Shown: positions 42,300-53,385 of the stretch, in pieces | Layout of the letters: each line of letters starts with the position of its first letter | How positions within the stretch are numbered: position 1 is the first letter of the stretch | Assembly: GCA_014905825.1 (NCBI GenBank) | Contig: JACGCN010000031.1 | Span: 1 to 64,000, forward strand | DNA length: 64,000 bases | DNA from: Lyophyllum atratum | Taxonomy: Eukaryota > Basidiomycota > Agaricomycetes > Agaricales > Lyophyllaceae | Reading direction: 5' to 3' | Translations under genes and position numbers: made by a program | The notes under the pieces: generated by a model | The model's input: only the letters and a program-made list of their open reading frames with translations | Told to the model about the DNA's origin: nothing | Databases searched by the model: none

Positions 42300-43273
42300 C
42301 TTGACCCAATTGGTGTTTGCTCACAGAGCAGCATCTGAATGCATGTGATGAGATGCGATGTTACCTCGCTCGCATGAAATTCTTACGGAGGTATTTTCAA
42401 GGTTTTCCTACGATGGGTCCTTGCCGCACAGCACTTCCAGGAAATCTACTGAACCTCTCGATAGATTTCATGCTGCTGGTAAGTGTCGATCGCTAATAGA
42501 TGTTATCACATGTTGATACGTCTGATATAAACTACCCAGATGAAAATTCGGCAGCCGCCTTCCGACGTGTACATGTATCCGTTCCTTCCATTTCCATCTA
42601 CATATTCTCGGGAACACTGTTGGGCAGCTTCTCTTGGATGAACTTTCTGCTGCAGTTGGTCAGTAATATCGCGAACAGGATCTATTCCGCTTGTCCACGT
42701 CACCACATTGCCGGGAAAACAAGTCGGTATCGTTAAGCACAAGCCATCCATAATTAACAACCGCTGTCGACCTCTTCGCTTGTGCAAATTGTCTTTGCAG
42801 AAGCCCCTGCCTTCGCCTCCTCAACTCATACGTCTACCCCACGAAAATCGCTGCGACGATGAAGCGCCAAGAAAAGAAGGACCGTCATGGTGATGTTGGA
42901 TGGTCGAGGTGGAATACAGAAGTATAAAAGGTGAGGTGATTGTGTCCAAGGGATCAGCTTCTATCTCCAAGACTCACGCGCTACTATCGAGGCATGTTCG
43001 ACGGTCAAACATCTTTCGGGAAGCTTTCGATGGCAGCAGTCATGGTACGTTCTTCCACTTCAACCATTTGTATTCTTGCACGGCATATTACAAAAGACAA
43101 GAGATATCATCGACGAAAGGGAACATGATATCATCGACGAAAGGAGACATGATATCTCTTGTGTTTACCGTCGGTTTATCATCAGACAAGGGCTCAGACG
43201 TTTTTTCCGCAAATCGAGCAGTAAACCTAGTTCGGATATTATAAGTTCCACCCTAGGTTTTAGGGAAATATAA
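42300..43273. other. Intergenic, with a 24-bp tandem repeat
   Basis: No supportable gene. gatatcatcgacgaaaggga repeats near 43098-43150. Confidence 0.4.
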
Positions 43274-45121
43274 TCACATATTATGCGTCCAGCTCGTCTT
43301 CGCGCCACCCGCTCCTATCTCGTAAATTACTCGGAGACTGAAATCAGGTCCACACTCGATTTTTATCTGTTGCATCCTTCTAGTGGTATTCTGCAACAAT
43401 TCCCAAGGCATGGAATCCACCTGGGGGATGTAGCCAATCGCATGACGAATGACTGGTCTCGCACCCTTTGCTATCCGCTCCTTCGTTCGAGCCTCTAAGC
43501 CATCTACGAATGCCACAGCGGACGTTTCTTGAAGCCCACATAATATGGATCGGAGGCGGGGAAGAATTTCCCCGTCAGCGAGACTACGTATGCATGGGGG
43601 GTCTAGGACCACGTCGGGGAATCGAAGTGTATGGAGGGATGGTACGAGATCCAGGAATCGGAGAAGGTTGGGTGGACTGTCGCAATGAGTTATTCCGAAG
43701 GAGGTGAAGGTAGCCAAGGCGCATTCTGAGCGTGTAATCATATCGCAAAGCATCCCAGCCGGGAACACATTCTTCGTCTGACCCATGAGTTTGAGGGAGG
43801 TAAGGGCTGGTGCGATAAGCTGGTCAAGGAGTGGGATCGACTGTTTGATCAACGTGAGGTCTTTCAACCGAGGCAATATAAACGTCGTGGCAAATCCTGG
43901 CGGTGGCTCGTGAAGAGCATGGATTGAGAGCTCCTCTACCCGTAAGCACTCACGGAGTACATCATATACTCCTGCGATCATCGTCTTGGAGTCATCGGAA
44001 CTGCCCCACGGAAGCAGGTTGATGCGCGTAACCTTGAGCGAAACTAGCTGGTTCCACGGGAGCAAATTCATGAGCAACGACGGGGACAGCATAGTTGCTC
44101 CTTCTAGCTCGACGTGCTGGAGATCGGGGAGGTTATGGACATAGTTCTCAGCAATTAGGCGCTTTTCGACGGCGAGGACAGAGGGCAGTTTAGCGCGGAG
44201 TCTCTTCAAGGAACGACATTCCCCAAGAACACGATGAAGGTCCCACGCCGCCTGGTCGAGAAGTTCGCCGATGACGAGCGAGGTGAGCTGATGCCACGGC
44301 ATGGGAAGGCTCGTCACGAAGTTCGTAATGCGTGAAGTTTGTAGCACTCGTGGTCGGATTTCAAGCATCCTGAGGTTAGTGGCGCTCTTTAAGATGTCCG
44401 CTTTTGAAAACTGTCCTGCGACTTCGGGGACATGGGACACCCCCCAGAGGTCTAAATGGAGAGATTCGAGGTTGGCGAGGGACGGTGATGGGGTGTTGAA
44501 AAGGTGAGAAAATGATGAGATGGTGGTCTGGATGCTTAACCCCTTCAGACGGGCAAGGCGGGGGATGACGAGCGTATCGAGTATTGTCCGCATTGCAAAG
44601 CCGCTCCGAGTTTCGTTCAAAGGCTCTTCCAGTGAGAGGAACAGGGGCCCTGCTGGAGGTAAGACATCTTTCGCGAGCGAGATGAGTTTTGGGATCGGGA
44701 TAGTGCCGAATTTCCTCGCATCAAGCTTGAACCTGTTCCACAGGCAGGGTTCATTCAATGCGACCGCCCTCCACCGTGAGCAGACTTTGCGCAGCAGCCA
44801 TGGACACCGCCAGGACGTTGGAGGGAATCTCGTGGACTGACCATCCACTGTATGTATAAAAATCTCCACCAGGGCTTCGGTAGGGAGCCTCTTATGTGGC
44901 GCGAGAGCAATCTGAAACCTCGATATAACGCTCGCTATCTTGGCCTGCTTCGCGGTAGGTGGGTAGATCTCCTGATCCAAGGAGTACAGCTCTCTCTCCA
45001 TGTCAGCAAGCATCACCTTTGCCAGTGTTCTCTCTCGATCGGACAGGATGTCGTCGTTGGTGGTTCCCGCCTCGAATTCTATCTTGCGCCTAAGAGCGGG
45101 GTTCTTGATGATTTCTTCCAT
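43274..45121 (-). CDS. F-box-like / leucine-rich protein
   Basis: 615 residues in one exon. N-terminal heptad helix (about 25-70), F-box-like motif (LPTEALVEIFIHTV, then WLLRKVCSRWRAVALNEPCL) at about 78-140, and then a long leucine-rich part of the kind found in fungal F-box proteins, which recruit substrates to SCF ubiquitin ligases via Skp1. The start MEEIIKNPALRRKIEFEAGT is shared by two damaged paralogues (45392-45574 and 61077-61470). This is the only full-length member here. Confidence 0.75.
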   Translation of the reverse strand: MEEIIKNPALRRKIEFEAGTTNDDILSDRERTLAKVMLADMERELYSLDQEIYPPTAKQAKIASVISRFQIALAPHKRLPTEALVEIFIHTVDGQSTRFPPTSWRCPWLLRKVCSRWRAVALNEPCLWNRFKLDARKFGTIPIPKLISLAKDVLPPAGPLFLSLEEPLNETRSGFAMRTILDTLVIPRLARLKGLSIQTTISSFSHLFNTPSPSLANLESLHLDLWGVSHVPEVAGQFSKADILKSATNLRMLEIRPRVLQTSRITNFVTSLPMPWHQLTSLVIGELLDQAAWDLHRVLGECRSLKRLRAKLPSVLAVEKRLIAENYVHNLPDLQHVELEGATMLSPSLLMNLLPWNQLVSLKVTRINLLPWGSSDDSKTMIAGVYDVLRECLRVEELSIHALHEPPPGFATTFILPRLKDLTLIKQSIPLLDQLIAPALTSLKLMGQTKNVFPAGMLCDMITRSECALATFTSFGITHCDSPPNLLRFLDLVPSLHTLRFPDVVLDPPCIRSLADGEILPRLRSILCGLQETSAVAFVDGLEARTKERIAKGARPVIRHAIGYIPQVDSMPWELLQNTTRRMQQIKIECGPDFSLRVIYEIGAGGAKTSWTHNM

Positions 45122-45391
45122 TGCCTATAAATCTGGAATCGAGGTCTTGAGTCAGGTTTTGCAACAGTTTGAATATGAACGTAAAAGGTTAGATGCCTCG
45201 TGAGAGCTGGAAAGGCAGACTTTCGAACCAAATCAGACCAGGACGTCGACAGAAGTCGCGGAGGCAAGCGGAGATGCAACTTGAAAAAGTTCGGTGATGA
45301 AGAAGCTTAAGCCTGATTGTTTCTGTACTCTGATGGCACGTCCTTTCCAGTTCCTCGACATTCCCGCTAGTCATCTGATCTTGTCGTTTTC

Positions 45392-45574
45392 CTATGTAGA
45401 CTCAGGACCCGGGGAGACAAGAGATAATCTATTCCTTTTCGTACAAGAGACGAATCCTCGATCGCTTCGGCTATTTTCATCGAATTCTTGATCATACAGG
45501 ATGTCGACGGTGGTGGTTCCCGCCTCGGATTCCATTTTGCGCCTCAGAACGGAATTCTTGATGATTTCGTTCAT
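45392..45574 (-). pseudogene. F-box paralogue fragment
   Basis: MNEIIKNSVLRRKMESEAGT then the frame decays and stops after 60 codons. The sequence before the start (cctcaggtgctctgtatcgt) matches that before the 61077 paralogue, so promoter and head were copied together. Confidence 0.65.
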
Positions 45575-45799
45575 CTTCTACGATACAGAGCACCTGAGGT
45601 TTTTCCAGCATCAGTCATGAGTAAAATAACGAAAGGTACATGCCTGCGAGAGCGGGGAAGGTAGCCGAATTTCGACCAAAACCAGGTCAGAATGTTGATC
45701 AACAGTAGCGGAGACAAGCGGAGATGATGGAACTTGAACACGTCCGGTGTGATCTCTTCATCCTGCAGCCAACAAGAAACGTATCAAGTGAAGGCCCGG

Positions 45800-46040
45800 A
45801 CAAGGCCCGGACTCCCCTCTTTCACGTTGACAATCCCGTTGATGCCCATGCATCGTGCCACATCTTTCGAATTCCGGGGAACTTGATTTTGACCGCCAAG
45901 CACGGAATATACCCAAGCCCAGCATGAAGCCTGAAGATGTGGTATCGTTGGACATAGCAGAGCTATCACACGAATGAAGGACTACTGCTTATCATCGACG
46001 AGGTTAGATCAAGACATTTCGCCGGCGAATTATGCGACAT
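45800..46040. repeat. ~240-bp repeat, inverted copy at 52870-53130
   Basis: Shared runs include tgttgatgcccatgc-type and cccaagcccagcatg-type sequence and the stretch around gacatttcgccggcgaatta, in opposite orientation. Confidence 0.6.
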
Positions 46041-46148
46041 TCAAGAAATCAGAATCAACAGCCACCCGGGGAACCGCAACTAGTACCACCGCCCACGGCC
46101 TCTTCCGCGGGGTGGAAAAACAAAACATTTCGTGCGCGTTTCCTTATT

Positions 46149-46239
46149 GACCGAGACAGGGGTCGAACCTGCAATCTCCTGATAACACCTCATAGTATCG
46201 TGATCGTAGTCAGACGCGATGCCATTTCGCCACACGGCC
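46149..46239 (-). tRNA. tRNA-Arg(ACG) with intron, second copy
   Basis: Exons identical to the 33487-33586 gene. The intron is shorter (~21 nt) and unrelated in sequence. Same orientation and same downstream membrane-gene block. Confidence 0.85.
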
Positions 46240-46559
46240 ATGCTACATACCCACATAACTCGGCCGATCGATCTTAGCAGCCCCACCAGAATCAGATGGA
46301 ACTTGAGTCGGAGATCCCCAACGAGAAAGAGACAGTCGCGGTGAAATTGTTATAGCATGCTTATATTTTCATTGATGGGGGAGTATGTGGTAACACGCCT
46401 AGGGAAGAAGGCGAGGACTCTGGCAGAATCCCCGCGACGTGAAGGCATGAGCCTGGGACATCGAGGAATACTACCATACGAGGCTTTGGTCTCGTGTTCC
46501 TCAGACGTCAGGGTTGGGGAACTGGCGTCGATACGTGCGTGAGCTTACTGTAGTGGGAA

Positions 46560-47833
46560 CACCGTCGTGTCTGACGACAAGAGCATGATGGGTGGAGGAA
46601 CCGTCAGCCAATGTCGGAGTAGGTGAGGATGGGTAGGCGGAGGAGACGATGGTAAAGCGAGGCCAAGCCAGAGTAGGACTGCGATGTTAGAGGCCTAGTG
46701 CCGATCGACTACACGCAATCGGGCGGTGAGAAGGGGATGGTGGGACCGAGTGGCGGGCGGTCGATGTATTGGGCCGTGTTACGATGATCTGACGGGTAGC
46801 CGCGGAAGAATACATACATGAGCTGACGGATGATCGATCCATGGGCGGTACGGTGCTCATCAAATCAGCAGCCGATACGCCCAGAGGTATCGCGAGCGCC
46901 GGGATCTCCAACGTGTACCCGAGCCTGCGTTACGTTCCGGTAGCACGTCGCTCAATCCCTCCTCGGTCCACCGTGCACGCGCCGACGGAGAGAACGACGC
47001 CGCTGAGCATCTCATCTCCCATTGCTTTACGCGCTCCGTCGGGATGTCGGGTCCTCGGTATATCGTCCAGATGGATGTGGATGAGGCGGGGGTACCTCCC
47101 GCGAGTCTTTTTCGTGCATCCAAGGTAGAACATGACGCGGGGGAGAAATTGGGAACTAGGGTTGGGTGGTGACGCGTGATATCTGGGGCTTGGACGACGG
47201 GAACGCTGTTGTGCGGAAGGAGGGCGAGGACGGTCGATGAGGTGTTGAATGAGCTTTGTAGTGTAAATTGAGGGGCGGTGCTCTCGCAGAAGAAGGCTGG
47301 AGGGCTGGGAGAGGGTTCTACAACGATCTGACGGCCCGGGTATGCTGTAACTTGTAAGAATACATGCGTAGGCTGACAGTTGAGATCGGCGCCGAGGAGA
47401 GCATTGTGACGTTGTGCCACTGAGGACTCGACTTGCGCCCTGGCCAGAAGATGAGGAACAGATCATCGGTGGTTGAAGATCGTGATGACGGATACGCAGA
47501 AGACGATGATTCGGTAGTGTCGTTGTTGTAGCTTGTACAGGGAAGCGGCGTGGTGGATCGTCCGCTCTATATCCTTCTGGCACCTCGGCGGCTAGGCATA
47601 GGTTTATCGTAAGCTAGAGGGCAACTCGTGAACTGCAACCGCATGCATCGAGATAGGGTCCGACCTACGGAATATAGGACCTGCCATGGATCAGCGAAGT
47701 CTGAGAAGAACAGCTGATGGAGGACTCACCGGCCCTACGCTGCTCGAGGTACCACTCCCAACTACACATCTCTGTACCCCCCAGCGCTCCCCACCTCATC
47801 TTTGAGAGATCGAAACCCCATATCACTGCCATT
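46560..47833 (-). pseudogene. Decayed paralogue of the 34.1-34.9 kb membrane-protein gene
   Basis: Head MAVIWGFDLSKMRWGALGGT at 47833 is intact and followed by EMCSWEWYLEQRRAG. Remains of the LCLAAE exon (near 47590) and of the TM exon region (near 47430) are recognisable in nucleotide sequence but frameshifted. Confidence 0.6.
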
Positions 47834-48267
47834 CCTGCACGCCTGAGTGGTTAATCCGGATATCATGGGCCAGATGGTCGTGTATGAAGAAAGAAAACCT
47901 GGACGACGCGACGTGGATGTAAGATACTGATACTTGACAATTCTTCTCGCTGATGCGGACCTAAGGCAATTCTCGAGGATGTATCGGGTGGGCGAGAGGT
48001 CGTGGGCCGAGCCATGGGATACTGTGAAGGAGCCATTGTGAATTAAACATCAAGCGCGAAGTCGGGCGAGGGGCTTACGGTAAGCCCGGAAGGGCAGACG
48101 GGAAAAAATCGCTCGGGACGGTCACAAGGTGTCGTGGCGGTCCAATTGTGGTGGAGGTGCTCGGCTCTCTCAGCGTTGTCGTCCTTCGATTTCAGCGCCC
48201 GGATTCATACGGACAACGTTGACGCAGTGACCTTGGTACTGACCGACATGTAAGCTTCGATGTTGAC
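47834..48267. other. Intergenic upstream of the OSBP gene
   Basis: No gene seen. Probable promoter region, no clear motif. Confidence 0.4.
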
Positions 48268-51200
48268 ATGTTGTATGTTCGGGCCGCGAAGGTTGATCCA
48301 AACATGTGTAAAGCAGATCTAGAGTACGTAACAACCAGTGTGCCTGTCAACAACGTTGCTGGCGTCCCCGACGTCTCTCTCACCGCCGGCTGCGATGCCC
48401 ACAGAATCCATCCGCTCAACGAGCAGCTCAAATCCACGTACGTTCACTCCCCATTCCAATCGAGAGCTCTAACGAGGATCCACACAGATGCGATCCCGAC
48501 AAATCACAATCCCGCCGCCGGGGAGCCGCTGTACCAAGTCAAACTGCTACAAGCCCTGAGGAGCGGTCAGCACCACCCCATCGCCCATCCCTACCCCTGC
48601 TGATCCTTCTGTTTTAGGTGACCCAACACTCATCCACCCCTTCCTCGCGGAGATCGGGAAGGACAGACGTAAATCCGTCGAGGCCGGCCAAGCCGGGAAC
48701 CTCGATACGGGCGCAGCGGCCCTCCACCTCGCCGTCCGATGTGCTTCAGGTGAGAATCCCCCTCCACCCCCCCCATGTGTAGTGTTTGCTGAGTCCGAAT
48801 ATGGCAGTGGACACCGTGGCCCTCCTGCTCTCCCATCGCGCCATCTCCCCGAACGGGATCCACCCCCCGGGCTCGGGGACGACACCCCTACATCTGGCAG
48901 CCTCGCTCGGCCGCGTGGACATTGTGAACCTGCTGTTGGAGCAGGACAGCATCAACGACACGCTGAGAGACGCGCAGGGACGGACATGCCGCGATGTTGC
49001 GCGCGGGCGCGAGGTCATCAAGGCCATCGAAGGTACGTATCCCCCCTTCTCCCCTCCCTCCCCTTTCCCCACTGACGTCACCCCAAACCCAGACTCCCAC
49101 TCCTTCCTCAACGCCTCCTACCGCTCCCTCCTGCGCTCCTACGTCCTCTCCCCACCCACAGCCCCGCCCGCCCCCTCCCTCCTCTCCCTCCTCTCTTCCC
49201 CGCGCATCCGCCACGTCGACCTCTCGTACCTCGACGACGGATCGGGGCACGCCATCCTTCATGAGGCGGCAAGGAGGAAGGACTTGAGGCTGATTGAACT
49301 GGTGGCGCGGGCAGGGGCGGACGTGTTTGTGAGGGATCGGAGGGGGAAGATGGCGGGGGAGGGGAGGGAGGGGAGGGATGAGAGGGTGAGGGTGTTTCTG
49401 AGGCAATGTGCGTGGTTCTCCGTCCTCTGTCTCCCACCTCTTCGTTCTTTGCTTGATTTTGTTACTTACTGGGCCTTGGACAGTCGCGAACCATGATACG
49501 ACCCTCATCGACCCGCCCGAGAATGCCGCGGAGCCGCCCGTCTTGAAGGGATACCTCAACAAGTACACGAACGTCGCCAAGGGGTACAATACCCGGTGGT
49601 TCGTCCTCAAGAATGGGATTTTCTCATGTACGTACCACTCGCTCCGTTCCCCCCTCTCCCCTTCCTCCTTGTACCACCTCCACTAACGAAAACGCGCATG
49701 CACGCACAGACTACCGCCACCAAGAGGACGAAACCGTCGCCTCGCGGGGGAGCATCTCCATGAAAACCGCCATACTCAAACCCGCCTCCTCAGACCGCCT
49801 CCGCTTCGAGGTGCACGCTGCCCCTTCCCACCACTCCACACACCACTCGGCGGGGGCGGCGGCGCAGAAGTGGTACATGAAGGCGAATCATCCGGTTGAG
49901 GCTGCAAGGTGGACGGCCGCGCTGGGACGGAGCATTGAGTGGTGTAGGCGGGAGGGGGAGGGCGCCGAAAGTAGTAATAGTAATAGTGTGGCGAGTGGGG
50001 AGAGCAGGACGGGGGTGAGGAGGAGTGGGGAGAGCGATGAGAGTGGGATGAGGAGTGTCCGGAGCGAGGCGGGGTCGAAGGGAAGGTATCGCTTCTCCTC
50101 TTTGAGGCGCGGGGGCGGGGTGAGCAGCGCGCCTGGGGGTGGGGGGTCAGGGTCGGCGACGAGCTCGAGGGTGAAGCTGGGCACTGGGGAGGGCCCGGGT
50201 GGGGAGGATGCGAGTCCGGATCTGCTTCCACCCGGTCGCAGGGATGAGGAGGAGGATGCGGGGGACGAGGAGGGGGGTGCGAACGCGGAAGGGGAGGGGG
50301 AGAGCTCGAGTGGGGAGGAAGGGGGAGGGAGGGTGCCGTATGAAGAGACGTTTGAGCTGCAGGGGAACTCTACGATCGCGCAGATGGAGCTCACCTCGCA
50401 GCTCCTCGCCAACATCACTTCCGCTTCCACCCCCGACTCTAACTCTAACTCTGACAGGGCAAGGGAGATGGGAGACGCACTGAAGGAGTCCTTCTCCGTC
50501 GTCCAGGGCCTCCTACACGAGTACGTCGACATGGCCCGGGAGCGGGAGGCCTGGTGGAGGAGGAGGGTGGAGGGGGAAAGGAAGAGGCAGAGGTTCTGGG
50601 AGGAGAGTTTGGCGACTGTCGTTAGGGAGGGGGAGGGGTTGGAGCAGGAGTTGAGGGTGAGGAGTCGGAGGCGGGGGAGTCGCTTTTTTGATGTGGGTGG
50701 TGCGGGGGAGGGGACGGTGAGGGTTAGGCCGTCGGTGTTGGGTCGGGCGGTCAAGGAGGAGTTGGGGGGGGAGGGGGAGGGGTATTTCCCGGAGATGAAT
50801 GGGGTGCTGGTGCCGACGACGCCGAAGCAGAGGGGGGAGCCGGTGGGACTTGTGGAAACGCCGGTGGGGAGGGTGGTGCCGAAAAGGACGCAGACGCAGG
50901 ATACGGTCACCTCGCTCCCCTCCACGTTCTCCGTGACCCCACGCCCGCCCCCTATCAGCAGCAGCGGGTACGACGACAACGAGACGGACGAAGAGGACGA
51001 GTTCTTCGACGCCATCGAGTCCGGGACGCTGCCCAACCTCGTCGTTCCCCCCGCCCTCGCCTCCCCCAGTATCCCGCATACGCTCACACGCGATATGAAG
51101 CCGTATGAGGGGTATGCGAGGCTGAGGGAAAAGCTGGACCTGAGGGAGGAGAGGCCGAGCACGAGTTTGTGGAGTGTGTTGAAGGGGAGTATTGGGAAGG

Positions 51201-52720
51201 ACTTGACGAAGATTAGTTTTCCGGTGTTTTTTAATGAGCCGACGAGTATGTTGCAGAGGATGGCGGAGGATATGGAGTTTACGGAGTGTTGTGAGTGCTT
51301 TTTTCGTTCTTTTTTTGTTTGGGAGGATGGGAGGCTGACTTACTTTTGGGGGGCGGGATGGATAGTGGATGCGGCGGCGAGGGATAGGGATGCGTTGAGG
51401 AGGTTGGCGTTTGTGGCGGCGTTTGCGATGTCGAATTATTCGTCGACGATTGGGAGGATCGCGAAGCCGTTTAACCCTATGCTTGTCCGTCTTTTTCTTT
51501 TGTCTTACCTTGGGTGGTGTGGAGGCTGATTGGTGTGGGTGTGGTAGAGCGAGACGTTTGAGTATGTGAGGTTTGATAAGGAGTATCGGTATGTGTCCGA
51601 GCAGGTCAGCCATCACCCGCCCATCTCGGCGTGCTGGGCGGAGTCGCCGTCGTGGCACTATTATGGCGAGGTATGTCCTTTGGGGTGGTGTATCCATATC
51701 CTGTCTTTCAGCTGATATGTCATGTAGGTCGACGCGCAGAACAAGTTCATGGGCAAGTCGTTCGAGATCAGGCCTACGGGTATCGCGCACGCCGAGCTCC
51801 TCATTCCGGAGGAGAGAGGTGGGCCGGGGTACCCCAAGGCCCCCGGGAAGGCGGGGGAAGAGGGAAAGGTGGTGGAGCATTATAGCTGGAAGAAGGTGAC
51901 GACGAATGTTTCGGGGTTCATACTTGGGTCGCCTACGATAGACCATTATGGGGACATGATCGTATGTTTTTTTGTGTTGCGTGGTTGGGATGGCTGATAC
52001 TGACTCTGACTTGGTCGTTGGGGGGTGTAGATTACGAATCATCGGACGGAGGATCAGTGTGTCATGACGTTTAAGCCGAGGGGGTGGAGGGGCAAGGACG
52101 CGTTTGAGATTGCGGGGGAGGTGACGGATGCGGAGGGAAGGGTGGCGTACCGCATCGCTGGGCGCTGGAACTCGCAGCTCATCGCTAGTCCCGCCAGCGG
52201 TAGCAGCAGCAGCACCCTCAACCCGGATCTCGAAGTCGGCTCGCCCGGCACCTCCTCTTCCTCCGGTGCGCCCTTCGTCCTGTGGCGCAACTCGGACAAG
52301 CCCGTCGGGTCGCCGTTCAACCTCACCCCCTTTGCGATTACCTTGAACGACTGCCCCGAGGACACGCTGCGCCCGTACCTCTGTCCTACGGACTGTCGGC
52401 TGAGGCCGGACCAAAGGGCGTTTGAGATGGGGAAGTGGGAGCTGGCGAATGAGCTGAAGAATGAGCAGGAGCAGAAGCAGCGGGCGATTCGGAAGGCGAG
52501 GGAGGAGGGGAGGATGGGGGGGCATCGGCCGAGGTGGTTTAGGGCGGAGACGGATGGGGATACGGGGGAGAGGGTGTGGACGCCGGCGAGGGTGGGGGAG
52601 GACTTGGAGTATTGGGTGGAGAGGGAGAGGGTGTATAGGGCGGGAGGGGTGGGGAAGGTGAAGTGGAAGGATGTGGATGAGATTTTTATTGAGGCGCCGG
52701 AGAGCATTGTGCACAAGTAG
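48268..52720 (+). CDS. Oxysterol-binding protein, Osh1/Osh2 (Swh1)-type
   Basis: Exons about 48268-48565, 48618-48749, 48808-49032, 49093-49407, 49484-49627, 49710-51290, 51366-51484, 51548-51670, 51728-51961 and 52031-52720. Domains in order: ankyrin repeats (TPLHLAASLGRVDIVNLLLE; HAILHEAARRKDLRLIELVA), PH domain (LKGYLNKYTNVAKGYNTRWF to WTAALGRSIEW), a disordered acidic linker, an FFAT motif EFFDAIE, and the ORD lipid-transfer domain with EQVSHHPP. Known relatives move sterols and PI4P at ER-Golgi or ER-vacuole contacts, with FFAT binding ER VAP. The first exon and start are uncertain; a downstream start is possible. Confidence 0.88.
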
Positions 52721-53385
52721 AGGTTTACGTTGGCGAAGTTTTCTTTTCTTTGTGTTTTGTCGATGATACTGTAGAGTCTTTGTTATGTTGTATACCTTTT
52801 CTCATATTTCTACTGTAGACAAACATGTGCGATGTCCACCATATCGATGTTGGTTCTAGGAGCCTGACCATATGCCGGCGAGTTGTCGCATAATTTGTCG
52901 GCGAGATGTCTTGATCTGACCTCGTTTATGATACGCAGTAGTCTTTCATTGGCGTGATAGTTCTGCTATATCTAACAAAGGATACCACATGTTAAGGCTG
53001 CATGCTGGGCTTGGGCATATGTCGTGCTTGGCGATCAAATTCACTCGAAATCCAAGATGTGGCACGGTCTGTGGGCATCAACGGGATTGACGACGTCAAA
53101 GAGGGGAATTCGGGCCTTCCCTTGATATGTTTCACGCTGTTTCACGACGCTGGCTGCAGAATGATGTGTGACATAGTGATAGTGATAGTGATATTACCCA
53201 CGGGCGGTCCCGAAGTGGAACATGTGGGGGTCCGTGCTACGTACGTGCATCAAGTGTACGCTACGGGCGTTAGCTAATCATTGCCGCTATGATATACGGG
53301 ATCGCACGGGTTAATGTAGCTACGCGCATTTGCAAAACAGATGCAGATGTGTTGTAAGCGAGAAGAAATAGCACGAGCCGCACAG
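52721..53385. other. Intergenic, with inverted copy of the 45.8-46.0 kb repeat
   Basis: 52870-53130 is the inverted partner of 45800-46040. 53280-53385 is probably the 3' UTR of the non-LTR element. No gene. Confidence 0.5.

Noticed and set aside
42900..43244. BTB-like fragment (LLSRHVRRSNIFREAF)
   Set aside because: One suggestive phrase without the rest of the domain or a consistent frame.
50513..52714. Minus-strand 733-codon ORF opposite the OSBP gene
   Set aside because: Pro/His/Arg-rich antisense shadow of the well-supported OSBP exons.
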